Source: Aphelidium insulamus (Eukaryota > Aphelidiomycota > Aphelidea > Aphelidiaceae). Taken from it: a stretch of 64,000 bases of DNA. The position numbers were made by a program, and so were the translations under genes. The stretch covers positions 124,001 to 188,000 of the forward strand of contig JAZDSV010000020.1 of the NCBI GenBank assembly GCA_036784855.1. Direction: 5' to 3'. Below are positions 11,976-22,644 of this stretch, piece by piece (the stretch's first letter is position 1; each line of letters opens with the position of its first letter). The notes beneath the pieces were generated by a model. It had not been told where the DNA came from, ran no database searches, and saw nothing but the letters and a program-made list of their open reading frames with translations.

Positions 11976-13694
11976 TTAATTAGCACACGCAACCGCGCTT
12001 TTGGCCACGAATTCAATCTGGTTCGCCACGTCACGCAGGGCCGACAGTACAATGCCGTTGCCGCGTGCAAATGTAAATGTGTGATATTCTAGATTATTGT
12101 CGGCGCAGAACTGGCGCACCAGTGGCGAGATGGTGCGCAGATTGCGGCGGGGAATGCGCGGGAACAAGTGATGCTCCACTTGGAAGTTTAGCCCGCCGTG
12201 TATCCAGTCCAGCCACGCCGGGCAATCAACTGTAATAGATAGTTGAGTGTCAATATATACATATACAATATACAACCACAAACCATTCATGGTAGTGCGA
12301 AGGGCCTTCAGTAAAAAGAGCTCTCCCATGCCGGCATCGGTCTCGGTAGACATGCCAAAGTGCGACAGGGTGATCTGCACATGGAGCAGTACGGTGGCCG
12401 CATTGGACAGCCAAAAGAAGAGCAATCTCAGCGGCCAGCTGGCAATGCAGCAGTATATCAGCCCGTAGCCGTACCACACCCAAAATGCCGACATGCACGC
12501 CAGCTCCATCCAGCGGTACTCGGTACCATCAGTCTCGTTGAGGTCCAGCTGGTGGCGCCACGACAGCACGTGCAAATTGAACCGGCCAAATGTCAAGTAC
12601 ACATAGTATAGCGTGCTCTGAAAATACACAAACAGCTTGGCGCTCAGGTCAAACTTCATCACGCGGTTGTGGTACGTGCTGTACAGATTGTCAAAGAACC
12701 GCGGCGACACGGCAAAGAAGGGCAGATGTTGGATGTCGGGGTCGTGTTCTCTACAAAAAATAGTTAATAAGATATAGAGTACATGGTGATAATAGAAAAC
12801 GTACGGATCGTTGGTGACAATGTGATGGACGTTGTGGTTAGCGCGCCACCAGCCGACAGACAGCCCGCCAATGAACGAGGCAGTCACGGTGGCAAACACG
12901 TCATCCACCCAATTACTGCCAGACACGCCGTGGTGACCGGCATCATGCACTGTGAACGCCAGTCCATGCCACACGAACGCCAGTAGGAGCGCGGCGCCAG
13001 TCAGATAAACCACGCTGTCGCCATGCTGCCACACCGTGTAGATGGCACACAGCCACAGCACCACAAACAGAGCCACGCGGCGCACGTAGAACAGCAGGTC
13101 CGCCTCGTAGAATCCCATCTGTCGCAATTTTAAATTGAGCTTCATGTAGGCGTCGACGAGGTTTTGGTGCTGGGCGGCGGAAAGTGGCCGTGGCGTTGGC
13201 GCTGTGCTACTCACGACATTGCTCAAACTGTGCCCATTTTCATCGCTGGAGAGGTCAGGCGTGGCGGGCGGTGTCAGGTCTACAGCGGGCTTGACAGCCG
13301 CAGTCGCGTGGGTGGCAGTGCCGTCATGCGCGCCTACATTATCCACGTCCACCAGCCGGCCGACAATGAAGCCGGGCACGCGACCCGACACCACACTGGG
13401 CGGATGGAACACGCCAATGGCCTCAGTGACATCGGTGCCCAGTACTTGGCGCACTGTGCCTCTGCCGCCGGGATGACGCGCGATAAAACTCGTCATGTCC
13501 AGCACCTTGTCGCGCTGGTAGAGCACCAGCCAGCGGCCGTCGTGCTCGATCGCATGGCGCATGGATGCCCGTGTCCACTCGGTGTCTGCACGGCGCTTCT
13601 GCTTCAACAAGGTGTCTGTCGCGGTGGCGGTGGCGGTGGCGGCCAGTGCCGAGGCGGCCAGAGCGCTGCTTGTGGCCATTTGGGCGCTGTTCAT
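11976..13694 (-). CDS. Cytochrome b5-fused front-end fatty acid desaturase
   Basis: An N-terminal cytochrome b5 domain carries the haem motif HPGG. Histidine boxes follow: HDAGHHG, HNVHH and a third box QVEHHLFPRIPR, whose leading Gln is typical of front-end (delta-5/6/8-type) desaturases. Several hydrophobic segments lie between them, as expected for an ER membrane enzyme that takes electrons through its own b5 domain. The frame stays open through two 54-bp introns, 12751-12804 and 12230-12283. Removing them restores the family consensus (HHIVTNDPEHDPDIQHLPF and TTMNVDCPAWLDWIHGG) and gives about 536 residues. Regioselectivity and whether the substrate is a C18/C20 acyl chain or a sphingoid base cannot be decided here. 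Confidence 0.93.
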   Translation of the reverse strand: MNSAQMATSSALAASALAATATATATDTLLKQKRRADTEWTRASMRHAIEHDGRWLVLYQRDKVLDMTSFIARHPGGRGTVRQVLGTDVTEAIGVFHPPSVVSGRVPGFIVGRLVDVDNVGAHDGTATHATAAVKPAVDLTPPATPDLSSDENGHSLSNVVSSTAPTPRPLSAAQHQNLVDAYMKLNLKLRQMGFYEADLLFYVRRVALFVVLWLCAIYTVWQHGDSVVYLTGAALLLAFVWHGLAFTVHDAGHHGVSGSNWVDDVFATVTASFIGGLSVGWWRANHNVHHIVTNDPYVFYYHHVLYILLTIFCREHDPDIQHLPFFAVSPRFFDNLYSTYHNRVMKFDLSAKLFVYFQSTLYYVYLTFGRFNLHVLSWRHQLDLNETDGTEYRWMELACMSAFWVWYGYGLIYCCIASWPLRLLFFWLSNAATVLLHVQITLSHFGMSTETDAGMGELFLLKALRTTMNGLWLYIVYVYIDTQLSITVDCPAWLDWIHGGLNFQVEHHLFPRIPRRNLRTISPLVRQFCADNNLEYHTFTFARGNGIVLSALRDVANQIEFVAKSAVACAN

Positions 13695-14063
13695 ATTTGG
13701 TTGCTGTTGTTAATGCACAATCGCGCAAAAATAGATCGCGGCCGGCTGAAACAATTTTCTCTGTTCCCCGCGTTTGTGGCGCCCTCTCAGCCATGATGCA
13801 ATATTTCATTGTCTTGCCGTTGTTTTTTGGTTGAATATTGTGTGGACGTATAGTGTCATAATTCTATTGCTTAATTGCTTAATTCTCTATGCTATTCTAC
13901 CCACTGACTCATATGTATTCTCTGGTCGATAATATAAATTGCTCAAGTGCAAGTCATTGATAAATATGTTGCTTAAAAGTATTATATTTTTTATTTTTCA
14001 TTTGACACTTTAAAGCATATGGAAAGTATTATGTACTGTACCGAATGCCATATATTGAAGCCA
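13695..14063. other. Intergenic region upstream of the desaturase
   Basis: AT-rich spacer between the desaturase start and the 3' end of the next minus-strand gene. Nothing coding or RNA-like seen. It should contain the desaturase promoter and the terminator side of the LYS12-like gene. Confidence 0.45.
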
Positions 14064-15570
<1,507 letters not shown>

Positions 15571-15636
15571 AACAATGTGTTGTAAAACTGATTCACGCGT
15601 CTCCCACTGTGCATTAAGCTCTAGCAATAAATGTAT

Positions 15637-15864
15637 GAAAGAAACTCTGGTACAGTCCAACGTGACTGACGACCTTGAGTGCTCTGTTATTGAGATTCTC
15701 CGGTTAGGACTCTCGTGATCTTCAAGCAGAGTGAGTGCAAGCAACGCGCGCTTCACCTCAAGTCTTATCAAGATGAGGAAGCAGCGCGGGTGCTTCAGTC
15801 ACTAATGCTCAAAGCGTTGCTAGGCAACTAGCTAAACAAAGGCGCAACCTATGCGGCCTTTGAC
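15637..15864 (+). repeat. Dispersed structured repeat, copy 1
   Basis: About 228 bp that recur in reverse orientation at 61031-61255. A roughly 95-base core is identical. The element folds into several short hairpins: a GCTAG stem closed by a GCAA loop here and a GAA loop in the other copy, CCTCATCTT/AAGACTTGAGG, GTGAAGC/GCTTGCAC, and a CAAAGGC/GCCTTTG hairpin at one end. Neither strand has a conserved reading frame. It may be a structured ncRNA gene or a SINE-like element. It lies 67 bp upstream of the LYS12-like start. Confidence 0.75.
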
Positions 15865-16091
15865 AGTATGCAATTTTATGTGCATCTTCATTATCACGGT
15901 GATGCATCAAATAATAAATGTGGCGCCTTCTTTGCCGCTGAACACGCGCTAGTGCATGCAGGCTCACCTTCCATCGACACGTGATTGGTGCGTGCGAGCC
16001 GAGATCGCGTCTGCATGGATGGAACGATCAGTGCGCTCTTCATTTCACTCTTTCTTCAACTCAAGCGTAATTTGCGCTTACATCGTTGCTC

Positions 16092-16601
16092 ATGATGTCC
16101 TCCAAATCTTTAATCGTCTGCGCCCTGCTGCTGTTTGTTGTATGGCAGCCGTTGGTCGCGCCGAGTCCTATGCGCTTACCTGGATTTTCCCACAAACGGC
16201 CATCGACTACGGGCGGATCGCCCGCGGGCGATCCGAGCAGTGGTGGATCTAATTCCTCGCCGGCGGGTAGCCAGGTTTCGTCTGGTAGTTCGAGGAGCTC
16301 TCCAAGGCAAAATAAGTTAGAAGAATTTACCATTAATTTGGTAGCAGCGGGTGTCGCTACAACTATTCGGAACTGCATAGATCGCGTCAAAAGTCTTTCT
16401 GACAACGCTTTGAAAGTATGGGAAGCAGGAGCTGATGTGATCACTACCCTCGACGCATACCGTGCTGCTGATGATGAAGCGAAAACGTGCGAAGACACAG
16501 CTAGCAGTCCATTCGCATCACCAGAACAACTGGAACAGATCGTAATTCTTCGCAGCTCATTGAAAAATACTCAAGTTATGTTAAGCCGTTTTGCGCATTG
16601 A
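16092..16601 (+). CDS. Secreted Ser/Pro-rich helical protein, family A
   Basis: Starts at ATG 16092 with a clear signal peptide (SLIVCALLLFVVWQPLVA). A Gly/Ser/Pro-rich stretch (GGSPAGDPSSGGSNSSPAG) comes next, then about 80 residues of predicted amphipathic helices (NCIDRVKSLSDNAL, LDAYRAADDEAKTCEDTA, LRSSLKNTQVMLSRF). The helical part resembles the small protein at 18532-18795 (INQCIAEVNR, LEAYRAAVAMAKECEAIF, LRCSFQTIVAQL), so the two are paralogs. No known family is recognised. Single exon, 170 residues. A CACGTGATTGGTGCG promoter element lies about 110 bp upstream. Confidence 0.7.
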   Translation: MMSSKSLIVCALLLFVVWQPLVAPSPMRLPGFSHKRPSTTGGSPAGDPSSGGSNSSPAGSQVSSGSSRSSPRQNKLEEFTINLVAAGVATTIRNCIDRVKSLSDNALKVWEAGADVITTLDAYRAADDEAKTCEDTASSPFASPEQLEQIVILRSSLKNTQVMLSRFAH

Positions 16602-16789
16602 GGGAAATTGGTATCCCGTAATATATGATGTTAGTATAAATATCTTGCAATACTTAAGTCGGCGTTTTCATTGCTACTGAAAAGGGCATCATCCTAAAAA
16701 TGTCAGTCCTACTTTCGGTGTTTTAATCCGCCACCAGTAAGATAGATATATTTCTGGGATACTGACAAATCGCTCACCGGATACAGGCT

Positions 16790-16857
16790 GATCGAAGAGA
16801 GATGAAATCGACCAATCATCGCCTCGGATAGCATCACGTGCAATTATTCTATAAGAG
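16790..16857 (+). promoter_or_regulatory. Shared promoter block of secreted genes, copy A
   Basis: About 68 bp nearly identical to 20026-20092. It contains ATCGACCAATCATCGCCTCG (CCAAT box) and CATCACGTGCA (E-box-like CACGTG). In both places it ends shortly before the start codon of a signal-peptide gene (5 bp here, 45 bp in the other copy), which suggests a duplicated promoter rather than coding DNA. Confidence 0.6.
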
Positions 16858-16861
16858 GCGC

Positions 16862-17620
16862 ATGCAGCTCCAATTCAATAATTTCTCCAGAATGATGTGC
16901 TTCACCTCTCTCCGGCGCAGCCCTACGATGCTTGCGGTTCTCTTACTGAAAATGCTGTGGTACATTGTACACGGAGACCCCGTTAATGGCAACGAATTTT
17001 TGAGCACACGAATTGTGCTCCAACAGGAACTACTTGCTGCTCTCAATGAAAATCCTCGACAAGAAGGTAAAACCGTCAATGCGTACATTGCAATCATGGA
17101 GCACGAGCTTGTCACCATGAAGTATTATAACGATTTGCTCACGAGCCACCCATCTATACGCCATAATGCTTTAAGATCGCGAGGTGAAGCTTCAAAGTAC
17201 GGGGAGGATGTGCTACGCCACGCTCGTAGGCATATTAGTACGAGTTCTCGTGATTTCGTACGAAAAGCGCTCGACGAACTTCAAAATGTATTGCAGCAGG
17301 ATAATGGATATTTTTTGAGCTACGCCACGGGCCGAATGCTGACAACTTTTTTAATGGAGATGTATAATCAAGACGTGGAGCTGTTGAGCGATCTTAATTT
17401 TGGCGCTCAGACCCTTCAACATCCTGAAATGCGTCTGATTGATCCTCCGCCATCGCCGCAGGACTTGCACAAGTCGTATGAAACTGTATCGGAAGATGCA
17501 AATTTGTTTCGGGCGCTTGGTTATGGCGACAAGGCGCTACAATTAAGCCGACAAGTGCGAAAAGCCGCCCTTCAGTTATGGGTTCTTCGTGAAAAGCTTG
17601 GTGAGCGTGACATGGATTAA
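16862..17620 (+). CDS. Secreted helical protein of unknown family
   Basis: Open from ATG 16862, with further in-frame ATGs at 16892 and 16895. The later starts put the hydrophobic core (TMLAVLLLKMLWYIVHG) in signal-peptide position, so 16892/16895 may be the true start. The mature part is about 220 residues, rich in Leu/Gln/Glu/Arg and predicted helical throughout (VLQQELLAALNENPRQEG, VRKALDELQNVLQQDNGYF). Only a few Cys and no recognised domain. Single exon. The upstream promoter block is shared with the gene at 20138. No function can be assigned. Confidence 0.65.
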   Translation: MQLQFNNFSRMMCFTSLRRSPTMLAVLLLKMLWYIVHGDPVNGNEFLSTRIVLQQELLAALNENPRQEGKTVNAYIAIMEHELVTMKYYNDLLTSHPSIRHNALRSRGEASKYGEDVLRHARRHISTSSRDFVRKALDELQNVLQQDNGYFLSYATGRMLTTFLMEMYNQDVELLSDLNFGAQTLQHPEMRLIDPPPSPQDLHKSYETVSEDANLFRALGYGDKALQLSRQVRKAALQLWVLREKLGERDMD

Positions 17621-18009
17621 TGTCCATCAAATATACGTCAAATGCCGAGTGTAACCCTTATATGTGATTCCGTACGTTACGTTTCATGCGTTTTACCACG
17701 ATATACCGCTTCGTGGGCCATCTATTGAGCCACAATTAACTGAGTCGCGGTAACAGTTTGAATTCTGGCAAATGAGTTGGGGTGTGTTCCCGTTTGCCAG
17801 GGCTCATCCTTTATGAATGGCATGAGTTTCATACCAGAAAAGTATTTAGTATGTTAGAAACCAAGTGCTCTCTATGAAAGGCGAATAAAAAAGGAAAAAA
17901 AAAGTAAACGAGAAATAATAAAGGCGAGCTATTCCTCACCTGGTATTAATTTACGGTAAAAAAGCATGCAACGTGTCACGTTGAGTATCCAAGCAAGCCA
18001 CTAGGAGTT
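17621..18009. other. Intergenic spacer in the secreted-protein island
   Basis: About 390 AT-rich bases with A-runs (for example around 17887-17910) and nothing coding. Confidence 0.4.
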
Positions 18010-18280
18010 TTGTGCACATGAACTGTTGGAACCTGTGCACCAACACAAATTTCCTAAAAAGTTGGCGTGGCTGTTGTCAGTGGATAAATGCAGCAGCGAC
18101 GATAATATTGCCAACAATGCTATGTTTGCCGGGCATGAGATGAAGTCACAGCAAGTCCTGCAGCTACAAGGTCACCATGCTGAATTGCCGAAGCGATATC
18201 ATTAATTTGTTGCTGCACTACACGCGAGGGGCATCTTAGCCGCCGAAGTCACTGGACTAAATCATGCAATAAATTGTCAA
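18010..18280 (+). pseudogene. Decayed paralog of the secreted protein at 22645
   Basis: Broken reading frames still align with the last third of the 22645-23541 protein. DDNIANNAMFA corresponds to DDDMFKRAW, and an LLLHYTRG...LAAEVTGLNHA remnant matches AALHEKGILSAEATEHI. DNA at 18016-18050 also resembles the sequence just upstream of the 22645 start. Stops and shifts interrupt every frame. Confidence 0.55.
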
Positions 18281-18289
18281 TGTCAAATC

Positions 18290-18503
18290 GTCAATGTTTG
18301 TCACCTCAGTAATGAGGTCTTGTGGAAGCGGGTCGACGGTGTACAGGGCGGCGAGAATTTCAGTGCACACGAAAAGGGCGGTTAAATTACGGCATTAGGC
18401 GTTCTGCCGTATCAAACGTTTGCATGTCTCAAGCCGTTCTATTCGATGTTCAAGATTGATTACCAGCTAGCCCACTGGGTTCAATGCTCTCAGGTTCTCT
18501 TTA
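18290..18503. repeat. Duplicated decayed segment, copy A
   Basis: About 214 bp repeated at 21950-22181 at roughly 90% identity. This copy lacks about 22 bp present in the other. On the minus strand the longer copy is open and protein-like; this one carries stops. See the entry for the second copy. Confidence 0.8.
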
Positions 18504-18531
18504 AAATTCAAATCTCCTTAGGGAAGCCGCA

Positions 18532-18795
18532 ATGCAACAAATTAACCAGTGCATTGCTGAGGTCAATCGCATTTCCAGCAGTGCATTCTGCATGTTAAAT
18601 GAAGGCACGCTAAAAGACGCTTTGGAAGCCTATCGCGCTGCAGTTGCCATGGCCAAAGAGTGCGAAGCTATCTTTGGCCGACCCGAAGTAGACATAACGT
18701 ATACGCAAACGCTTGAAAGCGAAGAGGACCTTCGAGAACTGCAAACGCTTCGCTGCTCTTTCCAAACTATTGTAGCACAATTACATGATGCTTGA
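18532..18795 (+). CDS. Small helical protein, family A paralog
   Basis: 87 codons from ATG 18532, helical, without a signal peptide of its own. INQCIAEVNR, ALEAYRAAVAMAKECEAIF and LRELQTLRCSFQTIVAQL match the C-terminal half of the secreted protein at 16092. An upstream signal-peptide exon may be missing, or this may be a 5'-truncated copy. The preceding 30 bases contain a possible acceptor (CTCCTTAG). Confidence 0.5.
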   Translation: MQQINQCIAEVNRISSSAFCMLNEGTLKDALEAYRAAVAMAKECEAIFGRPEVDITYTQTLESEEDLRELQTLRCSFQTIVAQLHDA

Positions 18796-20025
18796 TGAAA
18801 ATATATTGATGCTGTTATTCAAACCCGTTTTATCAGGAAATTACTGTTGGAGTTACGCACCTCTAATGCCGAAGCGGGAGATTTTTCATACAAAACAAAA
18901 AATCTCCCGCTCCCGCGCTGTTTCATTATTAATTGGGGGTTTATTACGGAAATAAGAATTAATTAATCTTCGCGCTGTTTCATAGAAAACAATTAAGAAA
19001 ATCAGCTGGAGATTACCAACAACCTTAACCTGAGTAATGTGGTGGCGGAGCTGTAACTTGCTGCGATGGCGCCCATTGGTATGTGATACCACCGTTGTGT
19101 CACCGACGCAATGAATGGTAGTATTAGGGGGTACCAAAGTTGACCGAAAACGAGCGGAACACTCGGCATTTACTTTTAGAGCTTTTGACGAGCTCTGGAA
19201 AAGGGGCGGTGACTTTGAACCTGTGCAAAACGAGTATGTGCAAAGGTATGGGCATGTATGGTCTATTTAGTGCTGCATATGGAGCGGGAAACGAGCGGCA
19301 AACAAGCGGGAAATGAGCGGGAAATTAGCGGTTTACTTGACAACTTTGAAACCCCTATTGTCGATGGACGTCACCTTTTCCCGGCAATGTCAACGGCGTA
19401 GGCCGTGGCTACTGTGCCACTGTGCTTCCGCCATTGTCGGCCCGCCTACTGCGCTTTTGCTAAACAATGCAGTTGTCGATACGATTCCTTAGACAATGCC
19501 GTTGGCGCGGCCGGTCTACCACAGCTTTGCATAATCATGCCGCTAACGCGGTGTCTCTACAGCATTCTTCTTCATCACCGGCTGGCGCCGGTCCACATGC
19601 TACCACGCTTCACTGTTCCAATGCCGCTCAATACGCTACACTACCTCTGACACTGTCGATCAAGTGGCCAGTCGTATCGTACCTATGTTTCATAAACAGA
19701 CTGTGGACCGTCCGGTACACTTTGGTTGTTAAAACACATTCATCTAAAATGGAAAATCTGCTTGTCCCTGTCGTAAGCTTCTGCATGTATGTCTATTTAC
19801 ACGCTAAAGTGGATGTACATATACTACCCAGTAAAGGCTAATTAGCAGTCAGAGCATAAATAACATTGCCTAATATCCCTAGATTATCGGGGGATTACCT
19901 ATAGAAATTCTGCGCTCCGGAGTGCAGAATAGAGTAGGCCATTGTTAAAGTTGACGGATTATTTTTTTCCGAAAAAAATGCTTAATTTATCGCACTATCC
20001 GTCCATCAGGACTGAGGATACATCA
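18796..20025. other. Gene-poor interval with GCGGGAAA tandem array
   Basis: About 1.2 kb with no supported gene. Small ORFs at 19405-19841 and on the minus strand at 18886-19137 have no recognisable features. The interval does hold a short tandem array at 19281-19331 and repeated CTCCCGC and GCGCTGTTTCAT words around 18900-18985. Confidence 0.45.
19281..19331 (+). repeat. Tandem GAGCGGGAAA-type repeats
   Basis: Four or five imperfect 10-12 bp units (GAGCGGGAAAC, GAGCGGCAAAC, AAGCGGGAAAT, GAGCGGGAAAT). The core GCGGGAAA resembles E2F-type sites, but a plain minisatellite explains it equally well. Confidence 0.6.
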
Positions 20026-20092
20026 GATCGAAGAGAGACAAATCGACCAATCATCGCCTCGGATAACATCACGTGCATATCTTCTAGAAGAG
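20026..20092 (+). promoter_or_regulatory. Shared promoter block of secreted genes, copy B
   Basis: Second copy of the block at 16790-16857, with the same CCAAT box and CACGTG element. It ends 45 bp before the ATG at 20138. Confidence 0.6.
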
Positions 20093-20137
20093 AAGAAAAC
20101 TGAGAGGCCAACGTTGCGAACAAGCAATACTACAAGT

Positions 20138-20946
20138 ATGCATGCAAAAACTTTTACTCGATTTTGGAGCTGGTGCATTTTTTTGATTTTTGCAGTTGAT
20201 GCGGATGCAACGATAGCGATTTGAAGGCCGAGTGTCAGTACCTGAGCCCGCTGGAGTGCGCTACGTTATATTATGGTGCGTATAACGGTTTTACGGAAAA
20301 GCAACCGATCACTCCGTCCGGCGGGAGATTACGAATGTTGAATGTCGAACTGGGCATACTGAAGTGGAACATCCAGGCTCGATATAATGCATACCATGCC
20401 GCGCAACATTACGAATCGGCGCTGGATACTAGGCTGAATCGTATGGATAGAGCACTTGCCAGGGAATCCTTGACGAAAATGCAACAACTGTCCAATATGC
20501 ATTTTGAGAATGCCATGGACGCTGCCCGACTAGCTGTGGCAATGTTATTTTTTAATGATTATAAGGGCAAGACGGAGTGGGGGAAAGCGATGCAAGAAAT
20601 TGCACAAAAAATCGGGATTGTCCAGCGCGGAACCGAAGATTGGTTTCTATTGCAAGCAGCGACCGAACTAGGAGTCAAGGGTTCTGCAGCCGAGAAGCTC
20701 TACTCTAGTCTGTCAAATTGTTATCGCGTAATGAACCAGTTACAACAGAATAATTATTCTGAAGAGCTCATCAACGAAGCAAAAAAGGTACAAAAGCACA
20801 TGAAGACCTTAGCGAAAGTGCTCAGTAGCAGGAACGACCACAAGGGCGCCGACACATGTCTGAAATTGTCACACAAACTTGGCACCCAATTGCTAAGTGT
20901 CAGGGCCTACATTGTTGAGCCACGCGACACTGACCACTCAACCTGA
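20138..20946 (+). CDS. Secreted helical protein with apparent frameshift near the N-terminus
   Basis: ATG 20138 opens a good signal peptide (FWSWCIFLIFAVDADATI), but this frame stops at 20222. The long helical part (about 240 residues, to 20946) continues in the frame one base further on, from about 20196. A run of seven T at about 20180 is a natural slip site, so this may be a sequencing error, a 1-nt indel in a young pseudogene, or an unrecognised mini-intron. The mature part is helical (LNVELGILKWNIQARYNAYH, NYSEELINEAKKVQKHMKTL) and of unknown family. The shared promoter block is just upstream. Confidence 0.6.
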
Positions 20947-21114
20947 GCGACCCCAGAGTTTTTTCGCCACATCAAATAATAAATGTCGCAATGCCTACCA
21001 CATCTAAAATGTATACACATCTATGCTTGATGTTACGCATAGAGCTTTGGGGGGGCTTATATACATCATTGAGTCATGGGCTCGATGAGATTAGTTATTG
21101 TCGATAACAACTGT

Positions 21115-21362
21115 GATAATTTGCTACCGCTAGAGGAAGAACGGTGCAACTGTACGTCAGTTTAGCAGCGACGATAATATAGCCAACAATGATATAGCCG
21201 ATGATGAATATTTCCGGGGCGTGTGATACCGCCACCCACAAATACGGGCTATAAAAATCAGACTGCGTAACAAGCAAATTGAGCTCTCAAGAATTGTCGC
21301 TGCACTACTCGCAACGGAATCTTATCCGCCGAGGTAACGGAACTGAATCATGCACGAAGGTT
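21115..21362 (+). pseudogene. Second decayed paralog of the secreted protein at 22645
   Basis: A frame-broken remnant aligns to the C-terminal half of the 22645 gene: CNCTSV ~ NCTPVEDY, DDNIANND ~ DDDMFKRA, and IRLRNKQIELSRIVAAL ~ ATLRNRRSELASIIAAL, followed by a shifted LSAEVTELNHA. At least two stops and two frame changes are needed. Confidence 0.6.
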
Positions 21363-21412
21363 TGCCTTACTTGTGGTCCCAAATGAAATGATTAACAAAT
21401 CATGCACGTTGT

Positions 21413-22181
21413 TTATTTGAATGAGCTATAAAGTTGTTCAGACTTTGGTGTTACTTTGAAGTCTACTAACAATGAATTCGATTTCTCATTTTCTATGCCA
21501 TATCCATGAATTGCGCGCGATTTGAAGTCATCCGACAACTCGACATAAATCGTTTTCTTCTGACTGGTTGTGACCTTTTTTTCTAATTCGAAAGTCAACT
21601 AGGACAAAGTCGTCGTCTGTCCCCAAACTGCCAAAATATTTCTAACCCTTTTCGAATCTTTTCAAATGCATACTATGTCGATCTCCGTTCACCAAAAGTT
21701 CATAAAACCACAGTCAACATTCAAGCCATCAACATTCGTTGTAGTCCACATATTCATCTTTGTCCAATATTTTCCACTCCGGAACAACATTCAAATTTGC
21801 GGGGACAGCAGTCGTAATGCATAGTGGAATTCTTGTTGAATTTGTGTGCAGCGTTGTGCAGTGCTTTTAAAATGGCATATCCGTCATCGACGCGCCGGCG
21901 CAACCATTCATCTTTTGTGAGTCGCATCCATGTCATCAACGACGGCGTCGTCAATGTTTGTCACCTCAGTAATGAGGTCTTGTGGAAGCGGGTCGACAGT
22001 GTCCAGGGCGGCGAGGATTTTAGCTCTCTTGTCTGCCATTTTGCACACGAAAAGGGCGGTTAAATTACGGCATTCGGCGTTCTGCCGTATCAAACGTTTG
22101 CATGTCTCAAGCCGCTCAATTCGATGTTCAAGATTGTTTACCAGCTAGCCCACTGGGTTCAATGCTCTCAGGTTCTCTTTT
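21413..22181 (-). pseudogene. Degenerate minus-strand coding remnant
   Basis: Three protein-like open stretches on the minus strand lie in order but in different frames: RLETCKRLIRQNAECRNL...LAALDTVDPLPQDLITEV (about 22130-21908), WLRRRVDDGYAILKALHNAA (about 21930-21754), and a C-terminal piece KKTIYVELSDDFKSRAIHG (21598-21413). Overlapping ends suggest one ancestral gene broken by frameshifts. The 5' part is duplicated at 18290-18503. Family not recognised; a mobile-element or effector origin is possible. Confidence 0.4.
21950..22181. repeat. Duplicated decayed segment, copy B
   Basis: About 232 bp matching 18290-18503, including the GTTTGTCACCTCAGTAATGA and GCGGTTAAATTACGGCATT words. This longer copy keeps an open minus-strand frame where the first has stops. 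Confidence 0.8.
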
Positions 22182-22644
22182 ACGTTTGTCAAATGCAATA
22201 TTCAACCATGGAATTAGCGAATAGGCCACGAGTGATGCTGACAACTGCAAGCGGACTTGAAATCGCTAAGCACGGAAGGTGTAAAAACGAAGTGGGAGAT
22301 GGAAATTCTGTAGCAGCCTGAATGCCAAGTATTTGAGAATCCATAAGCAGCTGCCATATCTATCTTACAAGCAAGATATTAATGTTAACTCATTTGAATG
22401 AAGGCTTCTGTAGAAGCTGTACATAGATTGCTGGACTACGCTCGCTTGGTACTCATTTAATGAAGGTTAGATGTAATTAGATAAAATCAAAATATAAAAA
22501 TGCCGTCATACCCCTATGAACAGCAGTAACCGTTTTGGCTACACAATTGCAAGACGTCGATGTGTATTGCATCCAATAATTAACGTGACACACAAGAACA
22601 GTTGGAAACAGTGCACAAGGCCAACACACACAGTAAGCCACCTG

